A DNA stretch of 64,000 nt. Source: Bacillus_AB infantis_C (GTDB lineage Bacteria; Bacillota; Bacilli; Bacillales; Cytobacillaceae). The notes beneath the pieces are model-generated. The model did no database searches and was not told the DNA's origin. It worked only from the letters and a program-made list of their open reading frames with translations. A program made the position numbers and the translations under genes. The stretch spans positions 310,001-374,000 of the forward strand of contig NZ_JBNILH010000003.1 in NCBI RefSeq assembly GCF_050107595.1, written 5' to 3'. Positions 1-8,774 of this stretch are shown here, piece by piece (positions within the stretch are counted from its first letter, which is position 1; each line of letters starts with the position of its first letter).

Positions 1-189
1 CTCACCTTTTCCATACTCTGCCTTTTCACTTTCAATCCTGAAGATAAAGTCACCTTGAACGGTTTCATCAATGGTTTGGGAAACTTTATATTTTTCTAAG
101 TCGCTGTTATCGACAGAATCGGACGATTGGCAGCCCGCTGTTAGAAAAGTGAGCAGCAGCGTTACAGCTGACAATAAAATCTTATTCAC
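1..189 (-). CDS. Lipoprotein, N-terminal part (cut by window edge)
   Basis: Sixty-three codons are visible, starting at GTG 189 behind the ribosome binding site GGAGAGG. The N-terminus is a hydrophobic signal peptide ending in a lipobox, LTAGC, followed by a Ser/Asp-rich linker (QSSDSVDNSD), so the product should be a lipid-anchored extracytoplasmic protein. The rest lies outside the window, so the family cannot be named. The gene is transcribed away from the sigma factor gene at 385. Confidence 0.75.
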   Translation of the reverse strand, partial: MNKILLSAVTLLLTFLTAGCQSSDSVDNSDLEKYKVSQTIDETVQGDFIFRIESEKAEYGKGE

Positions 190-384
190 TTAACCTCTCC
201 TTTTGGCTTCTTTTAATATTAGAAGGTATTTTCATGTAAAAGGTTTCAACTTTTCAGGCGATACAGAAGAATACCGGGCATTATTCCATCCGGCGATGTA
301 GACTTAAAATAAGCCTTAATAATTTTGTTTTTATCGTACAATTTTACCCTTCCTATTCGTCCTATCAATAAAGGAGCTGATTAT

Positions 385-1311
385 ATGGTGACAGAACAAG
401 AATTAGCAGGCAAAGCACGTGAACTGAAGGATATGTTTTCTGAGCTGGCGGAGGCACATTCAGCGCAGCTTTGGAACTATTGCCGTTATTTGACCGGATC
501 CCCCTGGGATGGCGAGGATTTGTTTCAGGAAACAATGCTGAAGGCATTGGGCGGATTATTTCAAAGATGGCAGCCGACAAATACAAAATCCTATTTGTAT
601 AGGATGGCCACCAACATCTGGATCGACCACTGCCGCAGGGAGAAAAGAAATCTTGGGACATTAGACGAAGGAGATATCCCAGCGGTTGAGTTTACAGATA
701 CGCTGGAGCTTCAGCAGGCAGTCGGCTGCCTCGTTGAGCTGTTCAAGCCAAGGCAAATCGCTTTATTCCTGCTGTTTGAAGTCTTTCAGTTCAAGGCGGA
801 GGAAGTGGCAGGCATGGTCAGGACCACACCTGGAGCCGTTTATGCCACAACAAGAAGGATGAAGGAGAAACTTAGGCAGCACAATAGTCCGGATACTCAG
901 AACCACCGCTTCGCCCATGAAAATGAGCCGGTCATCAAAGCCTACTTAAAAGCCTTAAACAAAGGCGATGCCGAAGCAGTTTTGAATCTGATCAGTGACC
1001 AGGCCCAATATGAAGCGCCATTAGGCTTCGCGGAGTTCAGTAAAGAAGAAATGCGGAACGGCTCGCTTCGCTATGGATTGCCTGGATATAGAGCAGAGTC
1101 CCATATACTTTGGGGCAAGCCGGTTATTATTGTTTTTGCCGACGAAGGGCAAGGCCCGCTCATCCATGATATTCAGTACCAGGAAACCGAAAACGGGAAA
1201 ATCGTCAGGCATGTAAGTTATTTTTTCCGGAAAGAATTCATTTTCGCAGCCGCAGAGGAATTAGGTGTGCCGGCTCAGCTTACAAAGCCTCCTGTGGATT
1301 GGGGGGAGTAA
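385..1311 (+). CDS. ECF-type RNA polymerase sigma factor with C-terminal SnoaL-like domain
   Basis: A 308-residue protein. Residues about 25-90 are sigma region 2 (core-binding motif around DLFQETMLKAL) and about 115-170 are region 4 with a helix-turn-helix (FKAEEVAGMVRTTPGAVYATTRRMKEKL is the segment, cited by position). The last ~120 residues, about 185-300, form an NTF2/SnoaL-like fold as in the SigJ-type ECF groups, where the extra domain modulates activity instead of a classical anti-sigma factor. No anti-sigma gene is adjacent, which fits. I start at ATG 385, preceded by AAGGAGCTG at 371; a longer TTG-initiated frame from 325 has no such site. A strong terminator follows. Target genes are unknown; the lantibiotic-protection module begins 160 bp downstream but has its own gap. 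Confidence 0.85.
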   Translation: MVTEQELAGKARELKDMFSELAEAHSAQLWNYCRYLTGSPWDGEDLFQETMLKALGGLFQRWQPTNTKSYLYRMATNIWIDHCRREKRNLGTLDEGDIPAVEFTDTLELQQAVGCLVELFKPRQIALFLLFEVFQFKAEEVAGMVRTTPGAVYATTRRMKEKLRQHNSPDTQNHRFAHENEPVIKAYLKALNKGDAEAVLNLISDQAQYEAPLGFAEFSKEEMRNGSLRYGLPGYRAESHILWGKPVIIVFADEGQGPLIHDIQYQETENGKIVRHVSYFFRKEFIFAAAEELGVPAQLTKPPVDWGE

Positions 1312-1320
1312 TCGTTTGAA

Positions 1321-1350
1321 AGACAGATGTATGTATGTCTGTCTTTTTTT
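1321..1350 (+). terminator. Rho-independent terminator after sigma factor gene
   Basis: AGACAGA pairs with TCTGTCT across a ten-base loop and is followed by seven T residues. Confidence 0.8.
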
Positions 1351-1397
1351 ACTGCTTTAAGCCAGATTGCAGAAACCTTAGCTATCTTTTTCCGTTC

Positions 1398-1453
1398 TTT
1401 CTGAAATCCTTATAAATTTCTTAGAAATGGCCTGTAAAGTAGGTTTCAGAAAT
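1398..1453 (+). promoter_or_regulatory. Candidate operator: three TTTCnGAAA-like repeats before the LanFEG operon
   Basis: Three short palindromes lie upstream of the ABC ATPase gene: TTTCTGAAAT at 1398, TTTCTTAGAAAT at 1417 and TTTCAGAAAT at 1444. They are the only recognisable structure in the gap and would suit a response regulator such as the one encoded at 3692. Binding is an inference from position. Confidence 0.35.
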
Positions 1454-1473
1454 GAAGAAAAGGATGAGATGCA

Positions 1474-2181
1474 GTGGAAAATATGATTTTACAAACGCAA
1501 AGCTTATGTAAAACTTTCGGGGGCGAGCAGGCGGTCAACGGCGTCTCCCTCTCTATCCCGGAGAATTCCGTCTATGGGCTGCTCGGTCCTAATGGTGCCG
1601 GGAAATCCACAACACTGAAAATGCTGACCGGGATGCTGCGCCCAACCTCCGGCAGCATTCTATTTCAGGGAAAGCCCTGGGCCCGGAAGGACTTATTCCA
1701 GATTGGCGCCCTGATTGAGTCTCCTCCTCTCTATGAGAATTTAACGGCAAGAGAGAATCTTAAAGTCCGTACAACTCTCCTTGGTCTGCCGGATTCGCGC
1801 ATTGATGAGGTTCTGGAGGCTGTAGACTTGAGGGATACAGGAAAAAAAAGATCGGGGCAGTTCTCTATGGGGATGAAACAGCGGCTGGGTATTGCCATTG
1901 CCCTGCTTAACAATCCCAGACTGCTGATTCTTGATGAGCCGACCAATGGCCTTGACCCGATTGGTATACAGAAGCAGCGGGAGCTGATACGCTCTTTCCC
2001 GAAGCAGGGCATTACGGTTATTTTGTCCAGCCACATGCTGGCTGAGGTTGAACAAATGGCTGATCATATCGGCATTATTGCCGGGGGCGTACTGGCTTAC
2101 CAGGCTGAGGTAAATCCTGGTGAAGACTTAGAGTCATTATTCATGCAGATCATCAGCGAGCACCAGAAAGGGGGAGAATAG
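1474..2181 (+). CDS. Lantibiotic-protection ABC transporter, ATP-binding subunit (LanF/CprA type)
   Basis: A 235-residue ABC ATPase. Walker A is GPNGAGKST (residues 38-46), the signature is SMGMKQ and Walker B is LLILDEPTNGLD. The position usually held by the Q-loop glutamine is glutamate (ALIESPPLY, E82); this E-loop is the hallmark reported for lantibiotic immunity ATPases such as NukF and NisF. Start is GTG 1474 behind AGGATGAG. Two permease genes and a two-component system follow with 1-20 bp gaps. Role: expels membrane-active lantibiotics or related peptides from the cytoplasmic membrane. No lanA, lanB/C or lanM gene is present, so this is resistance rather than self-immunity, by inference. 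Confidence 0.92.
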   Translation: MENMILQTQSLCKTFGGEQAVNGVSLSIPENSVYGLLGPNGAGKSTTLKMLTGMLRPTSGSILFQGKPWARKDLFQIGALIESPPLYENLTARENLKVRTTLLGLPDSRIDEVLEAVDLRDTGKKRSGQFSMGMKQRLGIAIALLNNPRLLILDEPTNGLDPIGIQKQRELIRSFPKQGITVILSSHMLAEVEQMADHIGIIAGGVLAYQAEVNPGEDLESLFMQIISEHQKGGE

Positions 2182-2182
2182 C

Positions 2183-2914
2183 TTGCAAGCTTATTTTCGC
2201 GCTGAATATTTAAAAACCAAAAGGACTTTTACAAGAAAATTAAGCTGGATGGCTCCGCTGCTGACAATGCTGCTATGCGCCGGGCTCATGGCAGGCTCGT
2301 TTTTTCAGAGCGGAACCTATAACTGGTGGTACGCGCTGCTGCTCCCAGGCACGTTGACTCTGATGTGTGCAGGGGTGATTCAGAAGGATGGGAAAGGATT
2401 GAACTACCGTGCCATCCTCGGACTTCCTATCCATCCAGGCCAGGTTTGGCTCGGAAAAATTGGAGTGGTTGTACACCTTCTCCTGGTTTCCTCCATTGTC
2501 CTTTGGACCGGCTGCATCCTTGGAGGCATCATTTTCAGTACCAACCTGTCAATTTCAGACAGCGCAGCAGCCAGCCTGCTGCTCTTCCTAACCTTTCTCT
2601 GGCAAATCCCGCTCTGTCTGTTCCTTATAGACCGGATAGGCATGTTCGCAGCGCTGGTTATAAATCTGCTGGGGAATGTGATCTGCAACATCCTGCTTGC
2701 TACCACCGCCTTCTGGTGGGCGGCTCCTTACTCCATCCCTGCACGGCTGATGTGTGCGGTTATCGGTGTGCTCCCTAATGGCCTGCCAGTACCGGAGGGA
2801 AATCCGCTGCTGGATAAAGGCGTTATACTGCCAGGTGTCCTGCTTGCGCTCGGATTGTTCATCATCTTGTCTATACTGACTATGCTGCCCTTCCGCAGCC
2901 GGGAGGCGAAATAG
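2183..2914 (+). CDS. Lantibiotic-protection ABC transporter permease (LanE/MutE type)
   Basis: A 243-residue integral membrane protein with about six hydrophobic segments; the N-terminus (AYFRAEYLKTKRTFTRKL) and the IQKDGKGLNYRAILGLP region match the MutE/EpiE family permeases that partner LanF ATPases. It starts at TTG 2183, one base after the ATPase stop, with AAAGGGGGAG as ribosome binding site inside the upstream gene, indicating translational coupling. It should form a heterodimeric membrane channel with the product at 2916. Confidence 0.88.
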   Translation: MQAYFRAEYLKTKRTFTRKLSWMAPLLTMLLCAGLMAGSFFQSGTYNWWYALLLPGTLTLMCAGVIQKDGKGLNYRAILGLPIHPGQVWLGKIGVVVHLLLVSSIVLWTGCILGGIIFSTNLSISDSAAASLLLFLTFLWQIPLCLFLIDRIGMFAALVINLLGNVICNILLATTAFWWAAPYSIPARLMCAVIGVLPNGLPVPEGNPLLDKGVILPGVLLALGLFIILSILTMLPFRSREAK

Positions 2915-2915
2915 A

Positions 2916-3668
2916 ATGAGCAGTTTTTTCGCCAGCATTCATTCGGAACTGCTCAAACTTAGACGCCAGCCGATGCTGCTTGTACACCTCCTTACACCTT
3001 TGATGGTGATTGGCATTTTTCTTACCTACTATGCCTATACCCCTTACTCTCCTGATTCTAAGGCGGGAGGATATTTGCAGGTAATCGCCCTGGCTTTCCC
3101 AACCATGATCGGTATCGTTTGCTCGATTGCAGCAGATCAGGAGGCCTCTGCAGGACAATGCCAGCAGCTTTTGACCCAGCCAAGCCGAATTGCACCCCTT
3201 GCCAGCAAGCTGACCCTTCTGCTTCTGTTGGGCTTCGGAAGCACATTGCTGGCTTCCGCCGGATTTGGAACAGGATTCATTTACATGCTGAAGCAGTCTT
3301 CCTATAGTCTTGGTTTCTATATGGAGGCCGCCTGCATTCTGTTCGGAAGCAGTATCTTTCTTTATGCGCTGCATTTCTTCGTCAGCCTGCGATTCGGCAA
3401 AAGCGCATCCATTGGCCTGGGAATCTTCGAAAGCCTTGCGGCGGCACTGCTTCTCACTGGCCTGGGCGATTATAACTGGATCTATATTCCATGCGCATGG
3501 GGAGCCAGGCTGATTTCCATTTGGATGGTATATGAGACATCGCAGGAAATCCCTGCAGCACTGCTCCTGCGGCCAGGAGTGCTCTATTGTACCATTGGGA
3601 CTGCTGCCATTATGGTATTATTAGGGAGTTGGTTCTGGCGATGGGAAGGAAAAAAATCGTTTGAATAG
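2916..3668 (+). CDS. Lantibiotic-protection ABC transporter permease (LanG/MutG type)
   Basis: A 250-residue membrane protein with about six transmembrane segments, starting at ATG 2916 one base after the previous stop, with GGGAGG as ribosome binding site. The N-terminal SIHSELLKLRRQPMLLVHLL and the shared layout with the preceding protein mark it as the second permease of a LanFEG set. Together with the E-loop ATPase it completes a peptide-exporting ABC complex in the cytoplasmic membrane. Confidence 0.86.
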   Translation: MSSFFASIHSELLKLRRQPMLLVHLLTPLMVIGIFLTYYAYTPYSPDSKAGGYLQVIALAFPTMIGIVCSIAADQEASAGQCQQLLTQPSRIAPLASKLTLLLLLGFGSTLLASAGFGTGFIYMLKQSSYSLGFYMEAACILFGSSIFLYALHFFVSLRFGKSASIGLGIFESLAAALLLTGLGDYNWIYIPCAWGARLISIWMVYETSQEIPAALLLRPGVLYCTIGTAAIMVLLGSWFWRWEGKKSFE

Positions 3669-3691
3669 CAGCATCTATTTACAAGGAAGTG

Positions 3692-4357
3692 ATGGTCTTG
3701 GCAAATATTCTTGCCGTTGATGACGAGCCTGCCGTTTTAGCTTTACTTCGCAATATTCTGCAGAAGGACGGACATGTCGTATCGGCCCTTTCAGCTCCAT
3801 CCGAGGTCCTTGGCCTGCAGCTGGGCTCCTATGATCTTATTCTGCTGGATGTAATGATGCCCGAGATGGATGGGTTTACCCTTTGCCGCAATATCCGCAC
3901 AAAGGTAGACTGCCCCCTGCTTTTCCTCACCGCAAAATCCATGGAGAATGATGTTATGACAGGGCTCGGCGAGGGAGCGGATGACTATATTATTAAGCCG
4001 TTTGGCGCAGGAGAATTGCGCGCCCGCATCCAAGCCCATCTTCGCCGTGAAAACCGGGTTCGGCGTAATGTACTTTGTGTTGGGGAGGTTTCCTTCAACC
4101 TGTCCGGCAAGGAAATCACGGTAGGGGATGCAGCCGTTCCGTTGACCAAGAGCGAATATGCCATCTCAGAGTTTCTGGCATTGAATCGGGGACAGGTCTT
4201 TTCTAAAGACCAAATCTACGAGTCTGTCTTTGGTTTTTATGGAGAAAGTGATTCTTCTACAATTGTGGAGCATATCAAGAATATCCGGGCCAAGCTAACC
4301 CGGATGGGAGCCGCACCGCTTGAAACGGTTTGGGGGATTGGCTACAGATGGAAGTAA
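3692..4357 (+). CDS. OmpR/SpaR-family response regulator
   Basis: A 221-residue two-domain regulator. The receiver domain has the acidic pair DD at 10-11, phospho-acceptor D53 in LLDVMMPEMDG and the conserved lysine in IIKPFG. The C-terminal winged helix ends in the typical ETVWGIGYRWK. Start is ATG 3692 (GTG 3689 and TTG 3698 are alternatives; AAGGAAG precedes them). It sits directly behind the LanFEG genes and overlaps the kinase gene by ten bases, so it most likely senses cell-envelope peptides via that kinase and induces the transporter operon, as CprRK and SpaRK do. Confidence 0.92.
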   Translation: MVLANILAVDDEPAVLALLRNILQKDGHVVSALSAPSEVLGLQLGSYDLILLDVMMPEMDGFTLCRNIRTKVDCPLLFLTAKSMENDVMTGLGEGADDYIIKPFGAGELRARIQAHLRRENRVRRNVLCVGEVSFNLSGKEITVGDAAVPLTKSEYAISEFLALNRGQVFSKDQIYESVFGFYGESDSSTIVEHIKNIRAKLTRMGAAPLETVWGIGYRWK

Positions 4358-5757
4358 ACCCGCAGCCCAAAAGAAAATCCACAAAGCTCCGCACTCTCTT
4401 TCTTAAATATTTGGCTGCTTTTTGCGGCGGCACCATTGGCCTTGTCCTGGTGCTGGGCTCCGTCTTCTTCGGCCTCATGGCAGCTGGGTCAATCGTTCCG
4501 GCTAATTATGCAGAAAAGCAGGTGGTGAAAGCTGAATCCGAGATCATGGAGGGCCGTGAACCCCCATTCGATGCATCGTCCACTTTGTACAAATATGCGA
4601 AATTTACTGTAGATGGCAAACTGCGCGAGCACAATTTGTCCAAAAAACAGGGATTATTTGTCTGGAATCTGCTGGAGGATAGCGAGAGCTCCTATCGTTA
4701 CCCCTATTACTATACAAAGATTACAAACAAGCAAGAAGTTTATATTTTTCGGCATTCCATATCCGCACAGTTCACTAGCCCTGCCCTCCGAAGGCTGCTG
4801 CCAAATGCAGAACTGTTCTTTATTATACTGCTTGGCATCGCTTTTCTCGGCGGATCGGCTGTACTTGCATCCTCTTTCGGGCGGAAGCTGTCCCGCAAAA
4901 TGAGCGGATTGGAAGACGCAGCCCGGCGCATTCAGGAACAGGACCTGAATATTTCCATCCAGTACAGCGGGATCACCGAGATTGACCGGGTGCTTTTGTC
5001 TATGGACCAGATGAAGAACGCCCTCAGGAACTCTCTTGAACGGCAGTGGAGCCTGGAGCAAAGCCGGCGGGAACAGATCTCTGCCCTTGCTCATGACGTC
5101 AAGACACCGCTAACCATCATCCGGGGTAATGTGGAACTCCTGGGTGATACAGATATGAATGACGAGCAAAAAGAATACTCCGGCTATGTTGCTGAGAGCA
5201 CCCGCCAGATGGAAACGTATATCAATACACTGATAGAGATCACCAAGACGGAAAGCGCCAACTCCCTACACCCTGTGAGCACTGATACAGAGGCTTTCAT
5301 CCGCAGGATTGAAGGCCAGATGCAGGCTTTGAGTGTTATGAAGGGCCTATCTCCTGCTGTCACAGCCCGAATCCTGCCGAACTGGATTTATGTCGATCCC
5401 GTGCTACTGGAACGAGCCCTGATGAACGTCATCTCCAATGCCGTCGATCAAACCCCGAATGGCCGCAGTATCACGTTGACCGCCGAGCTGGTGAAAGACA
5501 GCATCCGCTTCTGCGTCCTGGATGAGGGACCCGGCTTTTCGCCTGAATCCCTTCAGTTTGCAGCTGAACAATTCTATATGGGCGATTCATCCCGGGGGGC
5601 CACCGGACATTACGGTATGGGCCTATATATTACCAGGTTCATTGCCCGGCTGCATGATGGTGAGCTTTATATCGCCAACTCCCTCCAGACGGGCGGCGGT
5701 GAGGTAACGATCGAAATACCGCTGAAGCCAAGTGCAGCCACTCCTATTGTCAATTAG
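4348..5757 (+). CDS. Sensor histidine kinase of the lantibiotic-protection module
   Basis: A 469-residue membrane kinase. Transmembrane segments lie near residues 20-46 and 155-175 and enclose an extracytoplasmic loop of about 105 residues that would be the sensor. A HAMP-like linker follows, then the H-box LAHDVKTPL with H249, the N-box NVISNAVDQTPNG, and G-boxes DEGPGFS and GHYGMGLYI. I use ATG 4348, inside the regulator's stop region (ATGGAAGTAA), over an upstream TTG at 4330. The tight overlap supports co-translation with the response regulator. Confidence 0.92.
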   Translation: MEVNPQPKRKSTKLRTLFLKYLAAFCGGTIGLVLVLGSVFFGLMAAGSIVPANYAEKQVVKAESEIMEGREPPFDASSTLYKYAKFTVDGKLREHNLSKKQGLFVWNLLEDSESSYRYPYYYTKITNKQEVYIFRHSISAQFTSPALRRLLPNAELFFIILLGIAFLGGSAVLASSFGRKLSRKMSGLEDAARRIQEQDLNISIQYSGITEIDRVLLSMDQMKNALRNSLERQWSLEQSRREQISALAHDVKTPLTIIRGNVELLGDTDMNDEQKEYSGYVAESTRQMETYINTLIEITKTESANSLHPVSTDTEAFIRRIEGQMQALSVMKGLSPAVTARILPNWIYVDPVLLERALMNVISNAVDQTPNGRSITLTAELVKDSIRFCVLDEGPGFSPESLQFAAEQFYMGDSSRGATGHYGMGLYITRFIARLHDGELYIANSLQTGGGEVTIEIPLKPSAATPIVN

Positions 5758-5792
5758 TGGTGGCTTGGTTTGTGCAACATGCAAAACAAATA

Positions 5793-7073
5793 TCAGGCAT
5801 TTGCCGTCTGTGATGCCAGCCACTCTAACGCCTTCTCCAGATCAACATCCCGCTTCAAGTGCTCAGGTGTCCAGGGGACATACAAATCAGGGGCTATCCC
5901 TTTTCCAGCCATTCCCATGCCTCTATCAATCCGTGACAGCCTTGAGGCGGGATACATGAATTGGAACCCTTCATCCCAGTTTTTGCTTATGAGATTGGCA
6001 TAATCATTTAATCCCTTTGTCGGCCTGCCGATGACCCGGACTTTGCTGGACTTTTTACATAGCTCAACAAAGGAATCACCAGAGCTGCCGCACATGTAAT
6101 CTGACAAAACTGCAACTGATTTAGGATTTTTGGTGCCTTTCACAAAGGTGTCAGGCACAATGTCTTCAAAGTCAAACTCGACGAACCCTTTTCCTTTGTT
6201 CTTCTCCCACTCCCGAATAAAAACCTTAAGGAATTGCTGTGCCTCTTCCCCCTGGATGCCTTCCAGTTCCGGGAGCGTTTCTGCCAGGAATCTGCCGGCG
6301 TTCGAATGGGTGCAGTTAAACAGCATCGTGTCCTCTCTGTCAGCGAGCTCCACGCCTTCTTCAGGCATTATATACGGCATTAAAGGATAATAGCTGGAGT
6401 CGCTTCCTCCATAATTGACCCGGACATCTATAATCCATTGAGCTGCTGATTCAAGCAGATTCCTATTATCATTGACCAATTTTACAATGGCATCCGGATC
6501 CGCAAAATCTGTAATGGTGAATAGCAATGTATCCTGATTCACCTTTTCCACAGTATAGGCTGGCTCATATACTGGTTTTTCATAACTATTGAAAGTGATT
6601 TTACGGACATTCCCCTGTTCATCCTGTATGTCGCCATATTCATACAGCGAGAGGATCGGCATCCAGTCTTCCCGCTCTGGATGGTTAGCCTTCAAAAGCC
6701 GGCTGTGCTTTTCTTTCAGTTCCGGGATGGTGAAGCCCCCAAGTGAAATAAAGGCCATTCCCATTTTTACATTTTGTTCACTATCCGCCCCGGTAACATA
6801 AAGGCAGTCCTTATACCGCCTGACCCGGAATCCCCTGTCCAGCGGCTTTCTTTTTTCCTCCAAGCTGTCAACAAAGTAAATATGGTGGTCCTGAAAGTCC
6901 AATAAATAATCTCTTACTGTATCTGCAAAATGTTCCCTGGTCAGCATATTGTTTTCTTTTAAGTGCTGTATTTTTTCAAAATAAGCCTCTGGATGATCCC
7001 ATCCATCTTTATCAATGCACCCCGCGTAGTCATGATGCATGATTTCTACAATCTCTCTGAAGATCTGTTCCAT
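5793..7073 (-). CDS. S41 (C-terminal-processing) family peptidase, cytoplasmic
   Basis: A 426-residue protein with no signal peptide. Residues about 180-370 form the S41 catalytic domain: a GG-containing loop near 221 (VNYGGSDSS) and the nucleophile region CGSSGDSF at 328-335, which corresponds to the serine loop of tail-specific proteases. No PDZ domain is obvious; the N-terminal 170 residues are a helical and beta region as in tricorn-like or RBP3-like S41 proteins. Start ATG 7073 has GGAGGATTAGA before it. It converges with the kinase gene. Substrate unknown. Confidence 0.85.
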   Translation of the reverse strand: MEQIFREIVEIMHHDYAGCIDKDGWDHPEAYFEKIQHLKENNMLTREHFADTVRDYLLDFQDHHIYFVDSLEEKRKPLDRGFRVRRYKDCLYVTGADSEQNVKMGMAFISLGGFTIPELKEKHSRLLKANHPEREDWMPILSLYEYGDIQDEQGNVRKITFNSYEKPVYEPAYTVEKVNQDTLLFTITDFADPDAIVKLVNDNRNLLESAAQWIIDVRVNYGGSDSSYYPLMPYIMPEEGVELADREDTMLFNCTHSNAGRFLAETLPELEGIQGEEAQQFLKVFIREWEKNKGKGFVEFDFEDIVPDTFVKGTKNPKSVAVLSDYMCGSSGDSFVELCKKSSKVRVIGRPTKGLNDYANLISKNWDEGFQFMYPASRLSRIDRGMGMAGKGIAPDLYVPWTPEHLKRDVDLEKALEWLASQTANA

Positions 7074-7228
7074 TCTAATCCTCCGCTATCATTATTTTTC
7101 CTTTTATTACCTATTCTATGTCATTAGAAGTTTGACCTTCTTTGAAGGCGTAAACTGTTCTTCCTTTAAGATGTTTGGAATAATATGTTAAAATATGATA
7201 ACAGTCTTAAAAACAGGGAGCTGAGAAA

Positions 7229-7783
7229 TTGAAGCGGAGAATAAGTCTTTTACTGCTTGGCTTGATGTTTATTGCCAGTGCCTGTTCCTCTCAAACGAAT
7301 GGAGGAGCCGATTCTTTTAAAGATCAAGCTGCCGAGGAATTTGAGACAGATGTATATATCCCTGAATATGAGAAGTATCCCATCACCTCTGCAGAGATTA
7401 AGTATCCGCCAACAGGTGACAAAAAGGACCTGGTTGTGGTCTATTCGAAGGAAAAAGGCAAGTTAAGGGACAAAGAGTTTATCGAAAAATACGAGAGCAC
7501 AATGGATTCGAAGGTTCTATATGGACTATATGATGGAGAACCCTGGCTTTTCATCATCACCTACAGCAATTTCGAAATCATCGATGGCGACAATGACAGC
7601 AAGATAAAGACTATCAACGGAGTGGATGTCCATTATAGAGAGATTTCAGCGGATACAGATATGCTAGTAACATTCTTCAACCTCGAGGAAGGCTCTTATC
7701 ATATTGAGTTTTCATTGAGAGAGGGAATGACTAGGGAGAAGGCATTTGAGGTTGTTGAGGATGTTATTGAGAATAATGGGTAG
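7229..7783 (+). CDS. Putative lipoprotein, unknown function
   Basis: A 184-residue protein beginning at TTG 7229 with GGGAG eight bases upstream. Residues 1-19 are a signal peptide with lipobox IASAC, so the mature protein should be anchored to the outer face of the membrane. The mature part is acidic and mixed alpha/beta, without cysteines or a recognisable catalytic motif. A degraded second copy of its 3' half lies at about 8985-9230, so this gene once had a tandem paralog. I do not recognise the family. Confidence 0.75.
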   Translation: MKRRISLLLLGLMFIASACSSQTNGGADSFKDQAAEEFETDVYIPEYEKYPITSAEIKYPPTGDKKDLVVVYSKEKGKLRDKEFIEKYESTMDSKVLYGLYDGEPWLFIITYSNFEIIDGDNDSKIKTINGVDVHYREISADTDMLVTFFNLEEGSYHIEFSLREGMTREKAFEVVEDVIENNG

Positions 7784-7815
7784 AGGGATGGGTAATCCCT
7801 CGCTTTATTCTTTTG
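7783..7815 (+). terminator. Probable terminator after lipoprotein gene
   Basis: GAGGGAT pairs with ATCCCTC (7783-7801) and a T-rich stretch follows; the same hairpin survives behind the decayed paralog at 9201. Confidence 0.55.
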
Positions 7816-7854
7816 CCGGGGCACGAGTGCAAATAGTAGTGTAGAATTTGATGC

Positions 7855-8025
7855 TTACTTCTTAGATTTAGGTATAAAATATGTACTGCCGCCCATTAAA
7901 AATCCACCGATAATTGCAAGTAATGTACCGATGATAATCCAATGAGTTAATGAAAGAGTAGATAAATATATTCCTAACAATATTAAGAGTAAGCCAGCAA
8001 AAAATAAATTTCTTACTTTTTTCAT
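7855..8025 (-). CDS. Small membrane protein (56 aa)
   Basis: ATG 8025 is preceded by GGGGGAG at a normal distance. The product starts MKKVRNLFFAGLLLILLGIY and has two hydrophobic segments (about residues 7-22 and 28-46) separated by STLSLTHW, ending in a basic KSKK tail. Such two-helix microproteins are common in Bacillaceae; no family name can be given. Confidence 0.65.
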   Translation of the reverse strand: MKKVRNLFFAGLLLILLGIYLSTLSLTHWIIIGTLLAIIGGFLMGGSTYFIPKSKK

Positions 8026-8150
8026 TACTTCTCCCCCTTCAAATCACTTTTGCTTTTTCACAGTATCTCAAACTGCCACTTTAATGGAATTAGCCTCCCT
8101 GATTATGTTAACTGACCTTTGACCAAATTATCAGCAAAAAGTTTTCTTGT

Positions 8151-8363
8151 TTATTTATTACGTTTTTTTTCTTCAAAATAAGTCCAAGTATAATAAACAA
8201 CCCAAAATACAGCTGGCAATATATAGGCATAAGTATTATTTATTGGGAGAACAAATATGATGACAAAGCCAATTATTATTCCAATAGGCAGCAGGGTCCA
8301 ATAGATCTTATCTTTAAAAGGCTTCAAGGGCAGGCCTCTCTTTCTAACAGCATTATTTTTCAA
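8151..8363 (-). CDS. Small membrane protein (70 aa)
   Basis: A basic N-terminus is followed by two transmembrane segments (roughly residues 20-40 and 45-62) and a charged tail EEKKRNK. It begins at TTG 8363, overlapping the end of the gene at 8353-8616 by 11 bases, with a weak AGGTG ribosome binding site inside that gene, so the two are probably co-expressed. Function unknown. Confidence 0.6.
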   Translation of the reverse strand: MKNNAVRKRGLPLKPFKDKIYWTLLPIGIIIGFVIIFVLPINNTYAYILPAVFWVVYYTWTYFEEKKRNK

Positions 8364-8616
8364 TCACCTGATAATCTCTTGTTTTAGTTATTGAAATACT
8401 GTTGGCTTTTGCAAAATCAATTAGGTCTGCAAATAGATAATCAGGAGAAAAATGAACAACACGGATATTTATCCCTTTTTTCACTTGTATAATAGCCCCC
8501 TTGGTCATCCATCCGAAACGCTTAAATTTTATCCGGATTACTTGATTAGGAGACACTTCTTTTTTGTATATAGGCATGGTTAATGAAAAATATTTGATAA
8601 ACCAAATAACCGCCAT
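8353..8616 (-). CDS. Hypothetical protein, possibly 5'-truncated by a nonsense codon
   Basis: The 87-residue frame begins at ATG 8616 but has no ribosome binding site there. The same frame stays open to 8664 and encodes a leucine-rich hydrophobic stretch, and beyond a single TGA (8665-8667) lies ATG 8679 with TGGAG eight bases upstream. The simplest reading is a membrane-anchored protein of about 108 residues with a nonsense codon at position 5; a start at the internal ATG near 8577 is also possible. The soluble part is basic, beta-rich and of unknown family. Confidence 0.5.
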   Translation of the reverse strand: MAVIWFIKYFSLTMPIYKKEVSPNQVIRIKFKRFGWMTKGAIIQVKKGINIRVVHFSPDYLFADLIDFAKANSISITKTRDYQVIEK

Positions 8617-8774
8617 CAGTCTTAAACTTAAATTGAATAATAGTAATAATAGAATAGTCGATGATCAGGATTTGGACATATAGCACTCCATTAGGAACTT
8701 TCCTCTTCTCATACCCATCTTGAAGGTTACATGCAGCTCAATAAAACCAGAAAATGCTATAAATGTGAAACCCC

